Source of the DNA: DATMRS01 sp035566015
GTDB taxonomy: Bacteria > Pseudomonadota > Alphaproteobacteria > Sphingomonadales > Sphingomonadaceae
Direction: 5' to 3'
NCBI GenBank assembly: GCA_035566015.1
Contig: DATMRS010000018.1
Coordinates: forward strand, 1-64,000
Length of the DNA stretch: 64,000 bases
Part shown: positions 8,388-17,187 of the stretch, one piece after another
Position numbering within the stretch: position 1 is the first letter of the stretch
Layout: each line of letters begins with the position of its first letter
Position numbers and translations under genes: made by a program
The notes under the pieces: model-generated
Seen by the model: only the letters and a program-made list of their open reading frames with translations
Database searches by the model: none
What the model was told of the DNA's origin: nothing

Positions 8388-9760
8388 CGGCGGCCAATGC
8401 CAGCAGGGTGATCGATGCGCGCGCGGATGCCGACGGCACGGCCGGCAAAGCGGGGTCGCGGGGCTGGTACACCGTCGTCCTGCTGTCGGCCGTGATGATG
8501 CTCGCTTATATCGATCGCGGTGTCATCGCGCTTTTCGTCCAGCCGATGAAGCGGGACCTCGGCCTCACCGATACGGAGGTGAGCGTCCTCCTCGGCTTTG
8601 CATTCACCTTCCCTTATGTCGTCGTCGGCCTGCCGATGTCCCGCATCGTCGATCGGGGCGTTCGCAAATATCTGGTCGTGGGCAGCCTTGCCCTGTGGAG
8701 CCTGACCACGGCCCTGTGCGGGCTCGCCCAGAATTTCTGGTCGCTCTTCGTCGGCCGGGCGGTGGTGGGGAGCAGCGAATCGGTGGTGACGCCCGCCGCG
8801 ATCTCGCTGATCGCCGACGCCATTCCGCCCGAACGGCTGCCGCGCGCTTATGCGATCTACAATGGCGGCATCACCGCCGGAAGCGCACTGGCGTTGCTGA
8901 TCGGCGGCGTGCTGATGGGCCTGCTGGCCGACATTCCCTCGATCGAGCTGTCGGGCATCGGCGTGCTGCATAGCTGGCATCTGGTGTTCATGATCGTCGG
9001 CATTCCCGGCCTGCTCGTCGCCGCGTTGATCGTCGTCACCGTGCCCGAACCCTTGCGGAGGGGCGGCAGTCAGCCGAAAGGTTATCCGCTGCGCGAAGTG
9101 TTCGGCTCGATCGTCGGCCAGCGCGCTCTTCATCTCAATCTGCTGACGGGCATGGTCCTCCTCTCGGTGGTGAATCAGGCCCTTGGCGCCTGGATGCCCG
9201 CTTTTTACGAGCGCACTTATGGGTGGGGGCCCGCCATATCCGGCCCGCTGCTCGGGATGGTGTCGCTCGGGGGAGCGGTGGTCGGCCTCGTCTCCGGCGC
9301 ATGGCTGGCCGAGTGGTTCGGCAAGCGCCGCGACGACGCCAATGTGCGTGTCCTCGTCCTGTCGCAGGCGCTGGCCCTGCCGTTGACATTGGCGGGGCCA
9401 TTGATGCCCAGCCCCTGGCTGGCGCTGGCCTTTGGCGGCGTCGGCGGGGCGCTGGGCGTGATGGGTGGCCCCGCCTTCGTCTCCGCGCTCCAGATCGCAA
9501 CGCCCAACGAGATGCGCGGCCAGGTCAACGTGCTGTACGCCACGCTTGTGAACGTGATCGGCGGATCGCTGGGGCCGACGCTGACCGGCCTTTTCACCGA
9601 CCATTTCGTCACGTCCGAAGCGGATATCCGTTATGCGCTGGTGGCGATCAAGCTGCTCTTCGGCCCCGCGGCCCTGTTCTTCCTGTGGCGGGCCATGAAG
9701 CCCTATGGCGCCATCCATCGGGAGAGGGTCGATGAAAGCCGCCGGGATGCCTTTTCATAA
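8384..9760 (+). CDS. MFS transporter (second of a tandem pair)
   Basis: 458 residues and a full 12-segment MFS protein. It keeps the same landmarks as its upstream neighbour: AYIDRGVIALFVQPMKRDLG, RIVDRGVRKYL, IVGIPGLLVAAL, TPNEMRGQVNVLYA. The ATG at 8384 overlaps the stop of the first transporter, so the pair is translationally coupled. A much earlier in-frame start would lie inside the first transporter and is rejected. Long near-identical stretches indicate a local duplication followed by divergence, perhaps giving two substrate specificities or opposite directions. Confidence 0.9.
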   Translation: MTAANASRVIDARADADGTAGKAGSRGWYTVVLLSAVMMLAYIDRGVIALFVQPMKRDLGLTDTEVSVLLGFAFTFPYVVVGLPMSRIVDRGVRKYLVVGSLALWSLTTALCGLAQNFWSLFVGRAVVGSSESVVTPAAISLIADAIPPERLPRAYAIYNGGITAGSALALLIGGVLMGLLADIPSIELSGIGVLHSWHLVFMIVGIPGLLVAALIVVTVPEPLRRGGSQPKGYPLREVFGSIVGQRALHLNLLTGMVLLSVVNQALGAWMPAFYERTYGWGPAISGPLLGMVSLGGAVVGLVSGAWLAEWFGKRRDDANVRVLVLSQALALPLTLAGPLMPSPWLALAFGGVGGALGVMGGPAFVSALQIATPNEMRGQVNVLYATLVNVIGGSLGPTLTGLFTDHFVTSEADIRYALVAIKLLFGPAALFFLWRAMKPYGAIHRERVDESRRDAFS

Positions 9761-9846
9761 TTAAATCAGTCCGAGAAATGGCGGATCGTTGCATGGCCGG
9801 CGCGAATGGCTAACGTCGTGTTCCTCAGGGGGATGGGGCGACGGGA

Positions 9847-12800
9847 ATGTACAAGGCATGGCGGGCGGCTCTCATGGGCGCCTTGGTCGGGATCATTGTC
9901 GCGGCGGCGGCTTGCCCGGTGCTGGCGGCGGACAAGCTGGCGGTTACGCCGCCGCCTTTCTGGGTAGTGCCGGTTGCGACACCGACGGATGATGGCAAAG
10001 GCGACGGTGCGCCGGTGAAGGTGCTGTTGCGTGATGAACAGGTTGATCTCAGTCCCGGCAAGATCACCCGCTATTCCGAAGGTATTATCAAGGTACAGAC
10101 GCCGCAGGGTTTGTCGGCCGGGGCAGTCTCGTTCACCTGGAATCCGGATAGCCAGAGCGCGACCGTACACAAGCTTCAGCTTCGGCGCGGCGCGCAAATA
10201 ATCGATGTGCTCGCCTCGGGCCAGAATTTTACAGTGATACGCCGCGAGACGAACCTCGAGAATGCCGTACTTGACGGCCAGCTTACCGCCTCGATCCAGC
10301 CAGAGGGATTGCAGGTGGGGGACATTATCGATTTTTCGGTGTCGATCATCACCAGCGATCCGGCGGTCGGGAACCATGTCGAGCAGATCGGGGCGATGTG
10401 GAACGGGGTTCCGATTGCGCGTGCGCACCTGCGTACACAATGGCCTTCTTCGGTGCCGATGCGTCTTCAGGCCAATGGGGGGCTCGCCTTGCCCAAAGTC
10501 GTGCGCCGGAATGGCCTGTCGAGCATCGAACTTTCGATGGACAATATACAACCGCTGGTGCTGCCCAAGGGCGCGCCGCCGCGTTACCAATATGGCCGCC
10601 TGCTCGAGATGACCGATCTGGCATCATGGGACGGGATCGTCGCGCTGATGGCGCCGCTTTATGCCAAAGCGGAGCAGTTGCCGGCCGATGGCGCCGTCCA
10701 GATTGCGAAGATCAGGGCGGCTTCGCCCGATCCCAAAGCGCGCGCTGAGGCGGCGCTTGCGCTCGTACAGGATCGCATCCGTTACGTCTTTCTCGGCATG
10801 AATGACGGCGGCCTCGTTCCGGCTGATGCGGAGGCGACCTGGTCCCGCCGTTTCGGTGACTGCAAGGGAAAGACGGTGCTGTTGCTGGCGATGCTGCACG
10901 CGCTCGGCATCGAGGCGCATCCGGTGCTGGTGAGTTCGGCCCTCGGCGATGGGCTTGAAAAACGACTGCCGGTGATCGCCCTGTTCGATCATGTGCTGGT
11001 GCGCGCGACGATCGGCGGCCGTACCTATTGGCTTGACGGCACGCGCGTGGGCGATCGTTCTCTCGAAGGCATCGAAACGCCCAACTGGCGCTGGGGATTG
11101 CCGCTCGTCCCGGGCAGTACGGCGCTGGTTGCGATGGTGCCGCCACCTTATGATAAACCGCAAACCGACGTTTCGATCCTCATCGACGCGACCGGTGGCC
11201 TTACGCCGCCGGCGCCGATTCATATCGAGCGGACAGTAAGGGGCGACGAAGCGATCGCCACCAATCTCGCTTTGGCCAATGCCGTCGGTGATGTGCGGGA
11301 CCGGGCGCTGCGCCAGTTTTGGAAGCAAAATTACGATTTCGCCGAACCAAAGACCGTCACGTCCAGCTTCGATCCGATCAAGCGTGAATTCAAGCTGGTG
11401 ATGGACGGCACCACCAAGATGGACTGGAATGAGGGCTGGTACGAAGCCGATCACGTCTGGGTCGGCTACAAAGCGGATTTCGGTCGCGATCCGGGGCCTG
11501 ACAAGAACGCGCCTTATGCGATCGCTTATCCCCGTTACACGCACGTCACAGAAACCATCTTGCTGCCGGCGGGCAGGGGTACTTTTACCATCACCCCCGG
11601 TTCGGACGTCGATCAGACGGTTGCGGGCAGCGAATATCACCGACGCGCCAGAATCGAGGGCAATCGCTTCATCGTCGAGACAAGCGATCGAAGCCTTGCG
11701 CCCGAATTCCCCGCGGCCGAGGCGCCCGCCGCCCAGGAGATGTTGCGCACGCTTGCCAAAAAGAGCGTCTTCCTCAATCGGCCATCCTACTATCTTGGAA
11801 CGCAAGCCGACATCGCGGCCCGATTAACCGGAATGCCAACCACCACGGCAGGTATGCTCGATCAGGCACTCGTGCTGATCCATACGCGGCGATATGATCA
11901 AGCCGTCGAACGCTTCACAAAAGTTATTGCCCGCGAACCCAAGAATGTATCCGCGCTTGCCGGCCGGGGGATCGCGCGAACCTATGCCGGCGACACGGCG
12001 GGTGGCACGGCCGATCTTGATGCGGCGCAAGCGCTCGCCCCTCGGGATGCCGTCGTCCTTCGCGCTCGTGGGCTGGTGGCCCAACATGCCGGTCATTTTC
12101 AGGAAGGAATCGACCTCCTGACCGCCGCCCTCGATATCGCGCCTGGCGATCTGTTCACATTGGCCCATCGCGCCGAGGCCTATTATGCCGTCGGCCAATA
12201 TGATCGGGCCTTCGCTGATACCACGACTATCCTCGCGCGAGATCCGTCGCAGGCGCAGCTATATTTGCTCCGCGCCAATATCCTGCGTGGCAAGGGCGAT
12301 ACGAAGGGGGTGGCTGAGCAAGCGGATGCGCTTGTCGCGACCAATCCGAAGGATGTCCTTTCGCTCGTCACGGCCGGCAGAATCTATGCGGCGGTCGATC
12401 GGCAGGACAAGGCGATGGCCGCATTTACCGCCGCGATCGCGATCAAGCCTGAAGCCTATATCTATATCAACCGCTTCCATGTCCGTCCGCCGTTGGATGT
12501 GGCGGGCCGCCAAGCCGACCTCGACGCGGCGATCAAACTCGATCCGAAATCGCCGGAGGTGCCCGAGCTGAACGCCGTTATCCTGGGCCTGCGTCACGAT
12601 TGGCGCGGCGTTGTCGCGATACTGACCGATCTGATCGCGAGCAGGCCCGCGGACATCTCGCTGCTGACCAAACGTGGCGTGGCTTATGCCAAAATGGGTG
12701 ATCAGGTGCTCGCCGACAAGGATTTTGCCGTGGTCCGTGCGGCCGCGAAGACGGCGCCGGCGATGAACCATCTCTGCTGGGTGAAGGCTAGCGAGGGTGT

Positions 12801-13134
12801 GGCGCTTGATAGCGCGCTTGCGGATTGCGATGCGGCGCTCGCCCTTTCGCCGGACAACAGCCTCATTCAGGACAGTCGCGCGTTAGTTCTGCTTCGGCTT
12901 GGTCGGATCGACGAAGCAGTGGCCTTGTATGACAAGGTGCTCGCCAAAATTCCGGCCTTATCGTCGTCACTCTACGGCCGTGCTGTCGCCAAGGCGCGCA
13001 AGGGGGATATGGAGGGCTCTGCCCGAGACGTGGGTGCTGCGCTCAATTACAATCCGCATGTGCGTGAGGAGTTTGAGGGCTACGGCCTGTCGGTGCAGGG
13101 CGAAGCAGCGAAGGCGGCCAAACCGGGCGCGTAA
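9847..13134 (+). CDS. Exported DUF3857-transglutaminase-TPR protein
   Basis: 1,095 residues. A signal peptide ends in VLA-ADK near residue 28. A DUF3857 domain covers about 55-240. A transglutaminase-like domain at about 285-405 has the papain-like triad Cys339 (RRFGDCKGKT), His382 (FDHVLVRA) and Asp397 (YWLDGT). The last 430 residues are many TPR-like repeats (ALVLIHTRRYDQAVERFTKV and similar). The protein should be periplasmic. DUF3857/transglutaminase proteins are common in this group, but their substrates are not established. It stands alone, 86 bp after the transporter pair. The C-terminal TPR array is longer than in the simple two-domain members I know. Confidence 0.85.
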   Translation: MYKAWRAALMGALVGIIVAAAACPVLAADKLAVTPPPFWVVPVATPTDDGKGDGAPVKVLLRDEQVDLSPGKITRYSEGIIKVQTPQGLSAGAVSFTWNPDSQSATVHKLQLRRGAQIIDVLASGQNFTVIRRETNLENAVLDGQLTASIQPEGLQVGDIIDFSVSIITSDPAVGNHVEQIGAMWNGVPIARAHLRTQWPSSVPMRLQANGGLALPKVVRRNGLSSIELSMDNIQPLVLPKGAPPRYQYGRLLEMTDLASWDGIVALMAPLYAKAEQLPADGAVQIAKIRAASPDPKARAEAALALVQDRIRYVFLGMNDGGLVPADAEATWSRRFGDCKGKTVLLLAMLHALGIEAHPVLVSSALGDGLEKRLPVIALFDHVLVRATIGGRTYWLDGTRVGDRSLEGIETPNWRWGLPLVPGSTALVAMVPPPYDKPQTDVSILIDATGGLTPPAPIHIERTVRGDEAIATNLALANAVGDVRDRALRQFWKQNYDFAEPKTVTSSFDPIKREFKLVMDGTTKMDWNEGWYEADHVWVGYKADFGRDPGPDKNAPYAIAYPRYTHVTETILLPAGRGTFTITPGSDVDQTVAGSEYHRRARIEGNRFIVETSDRSLAPEFPAAEAPAAQEMLRTLAKKSVFLNRPSYYLGTQADIAARLTGMPTTTAGMLDQALVLIHTRRYDQAVERFTKVIAREPKNVSALAGRGIARTYAGDTAGGTADLDAAQALAPRDAVVLRARGLVAQHAGHFQEGIDLLTAALDIAPGDLFTLAHRAEAYYAVGQYDRAFADTTTILARDPSQAQLYLLRANILRGKGDTKGVAEQADALVATNPKDVLSLVTAGRIYAAVDRQDKAMAAFTAAIAIKPEAYIYINRFHVRPPLDVAGRQADLDAAIKLDPKSPEVPELNAVILGLRHDWRGVVAILTDLIASRPADISLLTKRGVAYAKMGDQVLADKDFAVVRAAAKTAPAMNHLCWVKASEGVALDSALADCDAALALSPDNSLIQDSRALVLLRLGRIDEAVALYDKVLAKIPALSSSLYGRAVAKARKGDMEGSARDVGAALNYNPHVREEFEGYGLSVQGEAAKAAKPGA

Positions 13135-13172
13135 TCCCGGTGAGGACTTATCTCGCGCCTGGTATCAAGTTC

Positions 13173-13601
13173 TCAGCCGCGGCTCCGCGACATGTTCAGC
13201 TTTATGGCGGCACGGATGAGCGCCTTCAGCGCTTCCTTGTCGATCGGATCGCCTTTGTGGAAGTCGATGGCGCGGCGGGTGTTGCCTTCTAGGCTTGCGT
13301 TGAACAGGCCGGCCGGGTCTTCCAGCGCCGCGCCTTTGGCGAAAGTCATCTTCACGGCGCTCTTGTAGGTTTCGCCGGTGCAGATCATCCCGTCATGATA
13401 CCAGACGGGAACGCCCCTCCATTTCCACTCCTCGACGACTTCTGGATCGGCCTCCTTGATAAGGGTGCGAAGCCGCGACAGCGTTTCGCCCCGCCAGTCG
13501 CCCAGCGTGGCGATCCTTTCATCGATCAGGTCGGAGGGCGACTTTGCGTCCTGAGGCGGAGCTTGGCCGATGCGGCTTCTTCCTTTTCTGTTCCTCCGCG
13601 C
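13173..13601 (-). pseudogene. DUF1801-family protein, no usable start (probable 5' frameshift)
   Basis: The complete conserved DUF1801 body is present on the minus strand: DAKSPSDLIDERIATLGDW from 13550, then EVVEEWKWRGVPVW, GMICTGETYK and FNASLEGNTRRAIDFHKGD. Its frame is open back to 13601, directly behind the stop of the SDR gene in the same frame, but contains no ATG, GTG or TTG before residue M at 13388, which is mid-domain. The neighbouring frame just upstream reads SAEEQKRKKPHRP, like the lysine-rich N-termini of this family, behind a CTG overlapping the SDR stop. A one-base frameshift around 13560-13575 would explain both. Otherwise translation would need a rare start codon. Function of the family is unknown. 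Confidence 0.7.
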
Positions 13602-14393
13602 TCAGTGCAGATCATTGCGTATGGTGGCAAGCGCGCCGCCATCTATCTCCCACTTCGCGCCGTTCACATAGCTCGCCTCGTCGGAAAGCAGGAAGGAAAC
13701 GACGTTGCCCACCTCCTCGGGCTTGCCGCAGCGGTTGAGCGTCGCGACCTGGCCGAGCGTGTCGAGCCCCTTCTGGACGTCGCCCGCAAACATCTGCTCG
13801 ATCACCTCGACCAACAGGGGTGTTTCGATCACGCCGGGCATGACGCAGTTCACGCGGACGCCCTTCTGCGCCACCTCGCTCGCGGCGGTGCGCGTCAGGC
13901 CGACCACGGCATGCTTTGTGGCGTTGTAGGCGCAGCCGCCCGCCAATCCCCGCTCGCTGCCAATCGAGGCGGTATTGACGACCGCGCCTGAGTCTTGCCG
14001 CACCATATGCGGCAATACGTAGCGCAGCCCCAGGAAGATGCCGCGCTGATTGACGCGTGTCAGCCGATCAAATTCCGCCACGTCATATTCGTAGGTGGGG
14101 GCGAGATGCCCTTCGACGCCGGCATTGTTGAAGAAACCGTCGATCCGCCCAAAGGCATCGATCGCGGCCTGGGCGTAGCGCTGAACCTCGCTCTCCTCGC
14201 CGCAATCGGCGACGCAAGTCTCGACGTGGGCGCCCTGCGATCGCAGGGCCTCGGCCCGTTCGGCAAGCCGGTCTCCATTTATGTCGACCAGCAGCAGTTT
14301 CGCGCCTTCGCGCGCCAATATCTCGCAGGTGGCGAAGCCGATCGCGCCAGCGGCGCCGGTGACGATGATCGATCGGTCGGAATGGCGTGCCAT
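13602..14393 (-). CDS. Short-chain dehydrogenase/reductase
   Basis: 263 residues with a classical SDR layout. The nucleotide-binding motif TGAAGAIG is at residues 12-19, NNAG at 89-92, and the catalytic Ser-Tyr-Lys set in NTASIGS and YNATK (Tyr156, Lys160). Asp37 after the second strand suggests preference for NAD(H). GAGAGGAT lies upstream of the start. It is the downstream member of a minus-strand series MFS, bicupin, monooxygenase, SDR, which implies oxidation or reduction of an alcohol/ketone intermediate. Confidence 0.93.
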   Translation of the reverse strand: MARHSDRSIIVTGAAGAIGFATCEILAREGAKLLLVDINGDRLAERAEALRSQGAHVETCVADCGEESEVQRYAQAAIDAFGRIDGFFNNAGVEGHLAPTYEYDVAEFDRLTRVNQRGIFLGLRYVLPHMVRQDSGAVVNTASIGSERGLAGGCAYNATKHAVVGLTRTAASEVAQKGVRVNCVMPGVIETPLLVEVIEQMFAGDVQKGLDTLGQVATLNRCGKPEEVGNVVSFLLSDEASYVNGAKWEIDGGALATIRNDLH

Positions 14394-14438
14394 GACAATA
14401 TCCTCTCGATTGTTTTCGTTCGTATCGCGGCGATCCGA

Positions 14439-16226
14439 TCAGGCGTCTTCGGTTATCTTCTCCCGCTTCGCCCGATAGACCGGCATCGGCAGGCCCTCCA
14501 TATGCGCCTTGAGTTGTAGGGCGAGATGCAGCGAATGGAAGCGGCACTGCATGAGGTTGCCGCCCTGGAACCAGAGCCCTTCCTGCGCGGTCGGCTTCCA
14601 CATGTTGCGCAATTCGCCTTCCCACGGGCCGGGGTCGCCCTCGGTGCCCGATCCGAGGCCCCAGCAGGGGCCGACCTTGCGCTCGACCTCGGGCGAAATG
14701 AGCTGGCCTACCCACTCACTCATCGGCCGGTATCCCGTCGCATAGACGATAAGGTCGGCAGGCAGGAAGGTGCCGTCGGCCATGCGCAGGCCATCCTCGA
14801 CGATCTCGGCGATCTCGCCATGCTGCACGGCAATCTCGCCGGCGGCGATCAGGTCGGAGCCGCCGACATCGATATAATAACCCGCCGCGCGGCGATAATA
14901 GGCCATGAAGAAGCCGGTTTCGTCTTCGCCATGCCAGAGCTGGAAGCCGCTCTTGTCCAGTCGTTCGTAGAAATCGGCATCGACCTGCCGGAGGTGATCG
15001 GTAAAGCCTTTCTCGAACACGGTGCGCGGGCGGAAGGGCATCGTGGCGCCCATCAGATCGGCGAGACCGATGTCCGCGCCGGGCTCGGCATAATAGATGC
15101 CCTTGGTGATATCGCGCATCGTATCCGCACGCACCACGACGGTGGGCGAGCGCTGGATCATCGTCACCTGCGCACCATGCTCCCACAGATCGACGCAGAT
15201 GTCGTGCGCCGAATTGTTCGATCCGATGACGAGACAGCGCTTGCCCGCCAGGCCGGCGCCGTTGCGATGATCCGCCGAATGATATTGCTGGCCCCTGAAA
15301 TGCTCCGCGCCGGCGATGGCAGGGATATGTTTCGCGCCCGAGAGGCCGGTGGCGAGAATGAGTTGCTTCGGCCGCAGCATCAGCGTCTCGCCATTGCGCT
15401 CGACCGTGACCAGCCATTCGCCGGCTTCCTCGTCATAGGTCGCGGCGGTGCAGCGCGTGCTGTTCCAGATGTCGATCTCCATCGCCTTGGCATAGATTTC
15501 CAGCCAATCGGCGATCTTGTCCTTCGAACTGTAGAGCGGCCAGTGATCGGGAAAAGGCAGATAGGGGAAATGATCGAGGAAGATGGGATCGTGCAGATAG
15601 AGCGAATCGTACCGTGCACGCCAGCAATCGCCGGGCCGTTCCAGCGCATCGACCACCAGCGCCGGCACGCCCAGCCGCTTGAGACGCGCCGCCAGCATCA
15701 GCCCGTTCTGGCCGCCGCCGACGATCAGGCAATAAGGCTGGACGCTGTGGCCGAGCGTGCGGGCGACCTCTTCGCGCTCGTCACGCCAGGTCTGGCGACC
15801 CTTCCGGGCGCGATGCTCGATCCCGTCGGGACGGCGCGGGCCGCCTGTCTCCTCATGGCCGATCAGCTCGACGGCTGCGGTGAGCAGGACATAAGCCCGG
15901 CCGTCGCGAAGCTGGACATGCCCCCGGCAGCGTGCGGCCGCCGTCTTGAAGGTGAACCAGCCTTGCGTATCATCGGTCATCGGCAGCGCGGGATCGTCCG
16001 TCGCGAAGCCGGTCGGGTCGGTCAGGCCGGACTGTTGGCGCGCCATGGCCGCGATCGCCTCTTGCCCCTCCAGCGTGACGATGTCCCAGGTGAAGGCCAG
16101 CAGATCGCGCCAATAGCATTCCTCGGCGAACAGGGTGCCCCAGTCCGCGCGCGACGGCGCCGCCAGCGCGGCCGCGAAACGCGCGAGCCAATCCTGCACG
16201 GGCGTTGTGCCTGACGATGTCACCAT
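14439..16226 (-). CDS. NTF2-like/flavin-containing monooxygenase fusion
   Basis: 595 residues. Residues 1-125 look like an NTF2/SnoaL-like fold (DWLARFAAALAAPSRADWG, EECYWRDLLAFTWD). From about 160 an FAD/NADPH monooxygenase follows: FAD motif GGGQNG (170-175), linker signature FRGQQYHSAD (310-319), NADPH motif GSNNSA (335-340) and the late YATGYRP. The FxGxxxHS signature is that of FMO/YUCCA-type enzymes and is close to, but not exactly, the Baeyer-Villiger fingerprint. It probably inserts one oxygen atom into a ketone or heteroatom of the pathway substrate. It begins 21 bp after the bicupin gene and has AGAGGAAC before the start. Confidence 0.88.
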   Translation of the reverse strand: MVTSSGTTPVQDWLARFAAALAAPSRADWGTLFAEECYWRDLLAFTWDIVTLEGQEAIAAMARQQSGLTDPTGFATDDPALPMTDDTQGWFTFKTAAARCRGHVQLRDGRAYVLLTAAVELIGHEETGGPRRPDGIEHRARKGRQTWRDEREEVARTLGHSVQPYCLIVGGGQNGLMLAARLKRLGVPALVVDALERPGDCWRARYDSLYLHDPIFLDHFPYLPFPDHWPLYSSKDKIADWLEIYAKAMEIDIWNSTRCTAATYDEEAGEWLVTVERNGETLMLRPKQLILATGLSGAKHIPAIAGAEHFRGQQYHSADHRNGAGLAGKRCLVIGSNNSAHDICVDLWEHGAQVTMIQRSPTVVVRADTMRDITKGIYYAEPGADIGLADLMGATMPFRPRTVFEKGFTDHLRQVDADFYERLDKSGFQLWHGEDETGFFMAYYRRAAGYYIDVGGSDLIAAGEIAVQHGEIAEIVEDGLRMADGTFLPADLIVYATGYRPMSEWVGQLISPEVERKVGPCWGLGSGTEGDPGPWEGELRNMWKPTAQEGLWFQGGNLMQCRFHSLHLALQLKAHMEGLPMPVYRAKREKITEDA

Positions 16227-16247
16227 AGGTCCGTTCCTCTTGATCGG

Positions 16248-17087
16248 TCAGCCGGCGGCGGCGGTTTCCTCCGGCATCGGATAGTCCGCCGCATTGTCGA
16301 CCCAGCCGCGCCGCGAGAAATCGAGCCGGGGCGGCGCGAAGACGTCGATCAGCCGCATGCCTTCGCCCGCAAGGCCCTGCGAGGTGTGGATGACGCCCGC
16401 CGGGATGATCGTCGTCGATGGACTGTCTATCTCCAGTTCCTGATCGGGCCGCCAATGCTGCCGGTTCGGCCCCCACGGCACGCGCAGAAAATGAACCCAG
16501 GACCCTTCGAGCGCAACCGAGCCCTGTTCGAAATCGGCGTGTGAATGGGGTGACAGATTGGTTTCGTCGCGCGGCTCGAGGAAGCGGGAATAGGGCACCA
16601 TCATCAGCTTGCGCGTGCGATAGGCATGCACCATTCCGCCGCGTGCATAGCCCTCCAGCGTCGAATAGCGGCGCAGGCGATAGCCGTCGACTGGCTCGGG
16701 CCAGGGCGTGATCGGGGCGACTTCGGGTGCGCCCTCCGCATAAAGAGTGGCATTGGCCGCGTGCTGGGCCAGCTTCTCCTCAGCGGTGACGAGTTGGACG
16801 ACATGTCCCGGGCGATCGAATCGAATGGTCCAATCCCCCGGCGGCAGGATGGCGAGGTCCTCGGCCTCCAGCGTCTCGCTTTCCCCGCCGGCGGTCACGG
16901 TGACGCCGCCTTCGAGCGCATAGACGAACTGCTCGTCCTTCGCGGTGCCGTCGAGCGTCGCGCCGGCCTCGCCCACATTACAGACGATCGCGAAATTGGC
17001 CGCGCGCGTGATCCAGGTGCGGACGCCCTCGTTCGTAAGCTGTGGCGCCTCAGCATAATAGCGGCCGATCGATGCTTCCCTGAACAT
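16248..17087 (-). CDS. Bicupin protein, probable dioxygenase or isomerase
   Basis: 279 residues from ATG 17087 (MFREASIGRYY). Two cupin folds: one at about residues 30-115 without metal ligands (FVYALEGGVTVTAGGE, LPPGDW), and one at about 180-265 with PHSHADFEQGS and PAGVIHTSQ, giving the His-His-Glu-His set for a metal ion. Metal-dependent bicupins include aromatic ring-cleaving and quercetin-type dioxygenases as well as isomerases. Neighbours are a monooxygenase and an MFS transporter on the same strand. A longer in-frame start at 17225 would add unrelated residues and is not chosen. Confidence 0.8.
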   Translation of the reverse strand: MFREASIGRYYAEAPQLTNEGVRTWITRAANFAIVCNVGEAGATLDGTAKDEQFVYALEGGVTVTAGGESETLEAEDLAILPPGDWTIRFDRPGHVVQLVTAEEKLAQHAANATLYAEGAPEVAPITPWPEPVDGYRLRRYSTLEGYARGGMVHAYRTRKLMMVPYSRFLEPRDETNLSPHSHADFEQGSVALEGSWVHFLRVPWGPNRQHWRPDQELEIDSPSTTIIPAGVIHTSQGLAGEGMRLIDVFAPPRLDFSRRGWVDNAADYPMPEETAAAG

Positions 17088-17128
17088 GGTGTCTCCGGGC
17101 TCTCCGTTGATTGTCAGGCTTGAACCTG

Positions 17129-17146
17129 ATCGCAAAATAGCGATAC
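17129..17146. promoter_or_regulatory. Palindrome upstream of the bicupin gene
   Basis: ATCGC (17129-17133), six bases, GCGAT (17140-17144), 42 bp upstream of the bicupin start. The right arm continues to GCGATAC. TAGCGATAC recurs exactly at 22378-22386 before the CMD-like gene, and GCGATAC again at 25597-25603 before the DAD-like cupin. A shared regulator site, perhaps for the local IclR protein, is plausible but unproven. Confidence 0.35.
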
Positions 17147-17187
17147 GAGGTTTCGTTCTGTGATACAATGAGTCGATGGGTTGCGGG

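Noticed and set aside
8348..9718. 456-codon minus-strand open frame
   Set aside because: Antisense to the second MFS transporter; no motif or ribosome site.
14526..16214. 562-codon plus-strand open frame
   Set aside because: Exactly antisense to the NTF2-FMO gene, which has FAD and NADPH motifs; the plus-strand translation has no domain.
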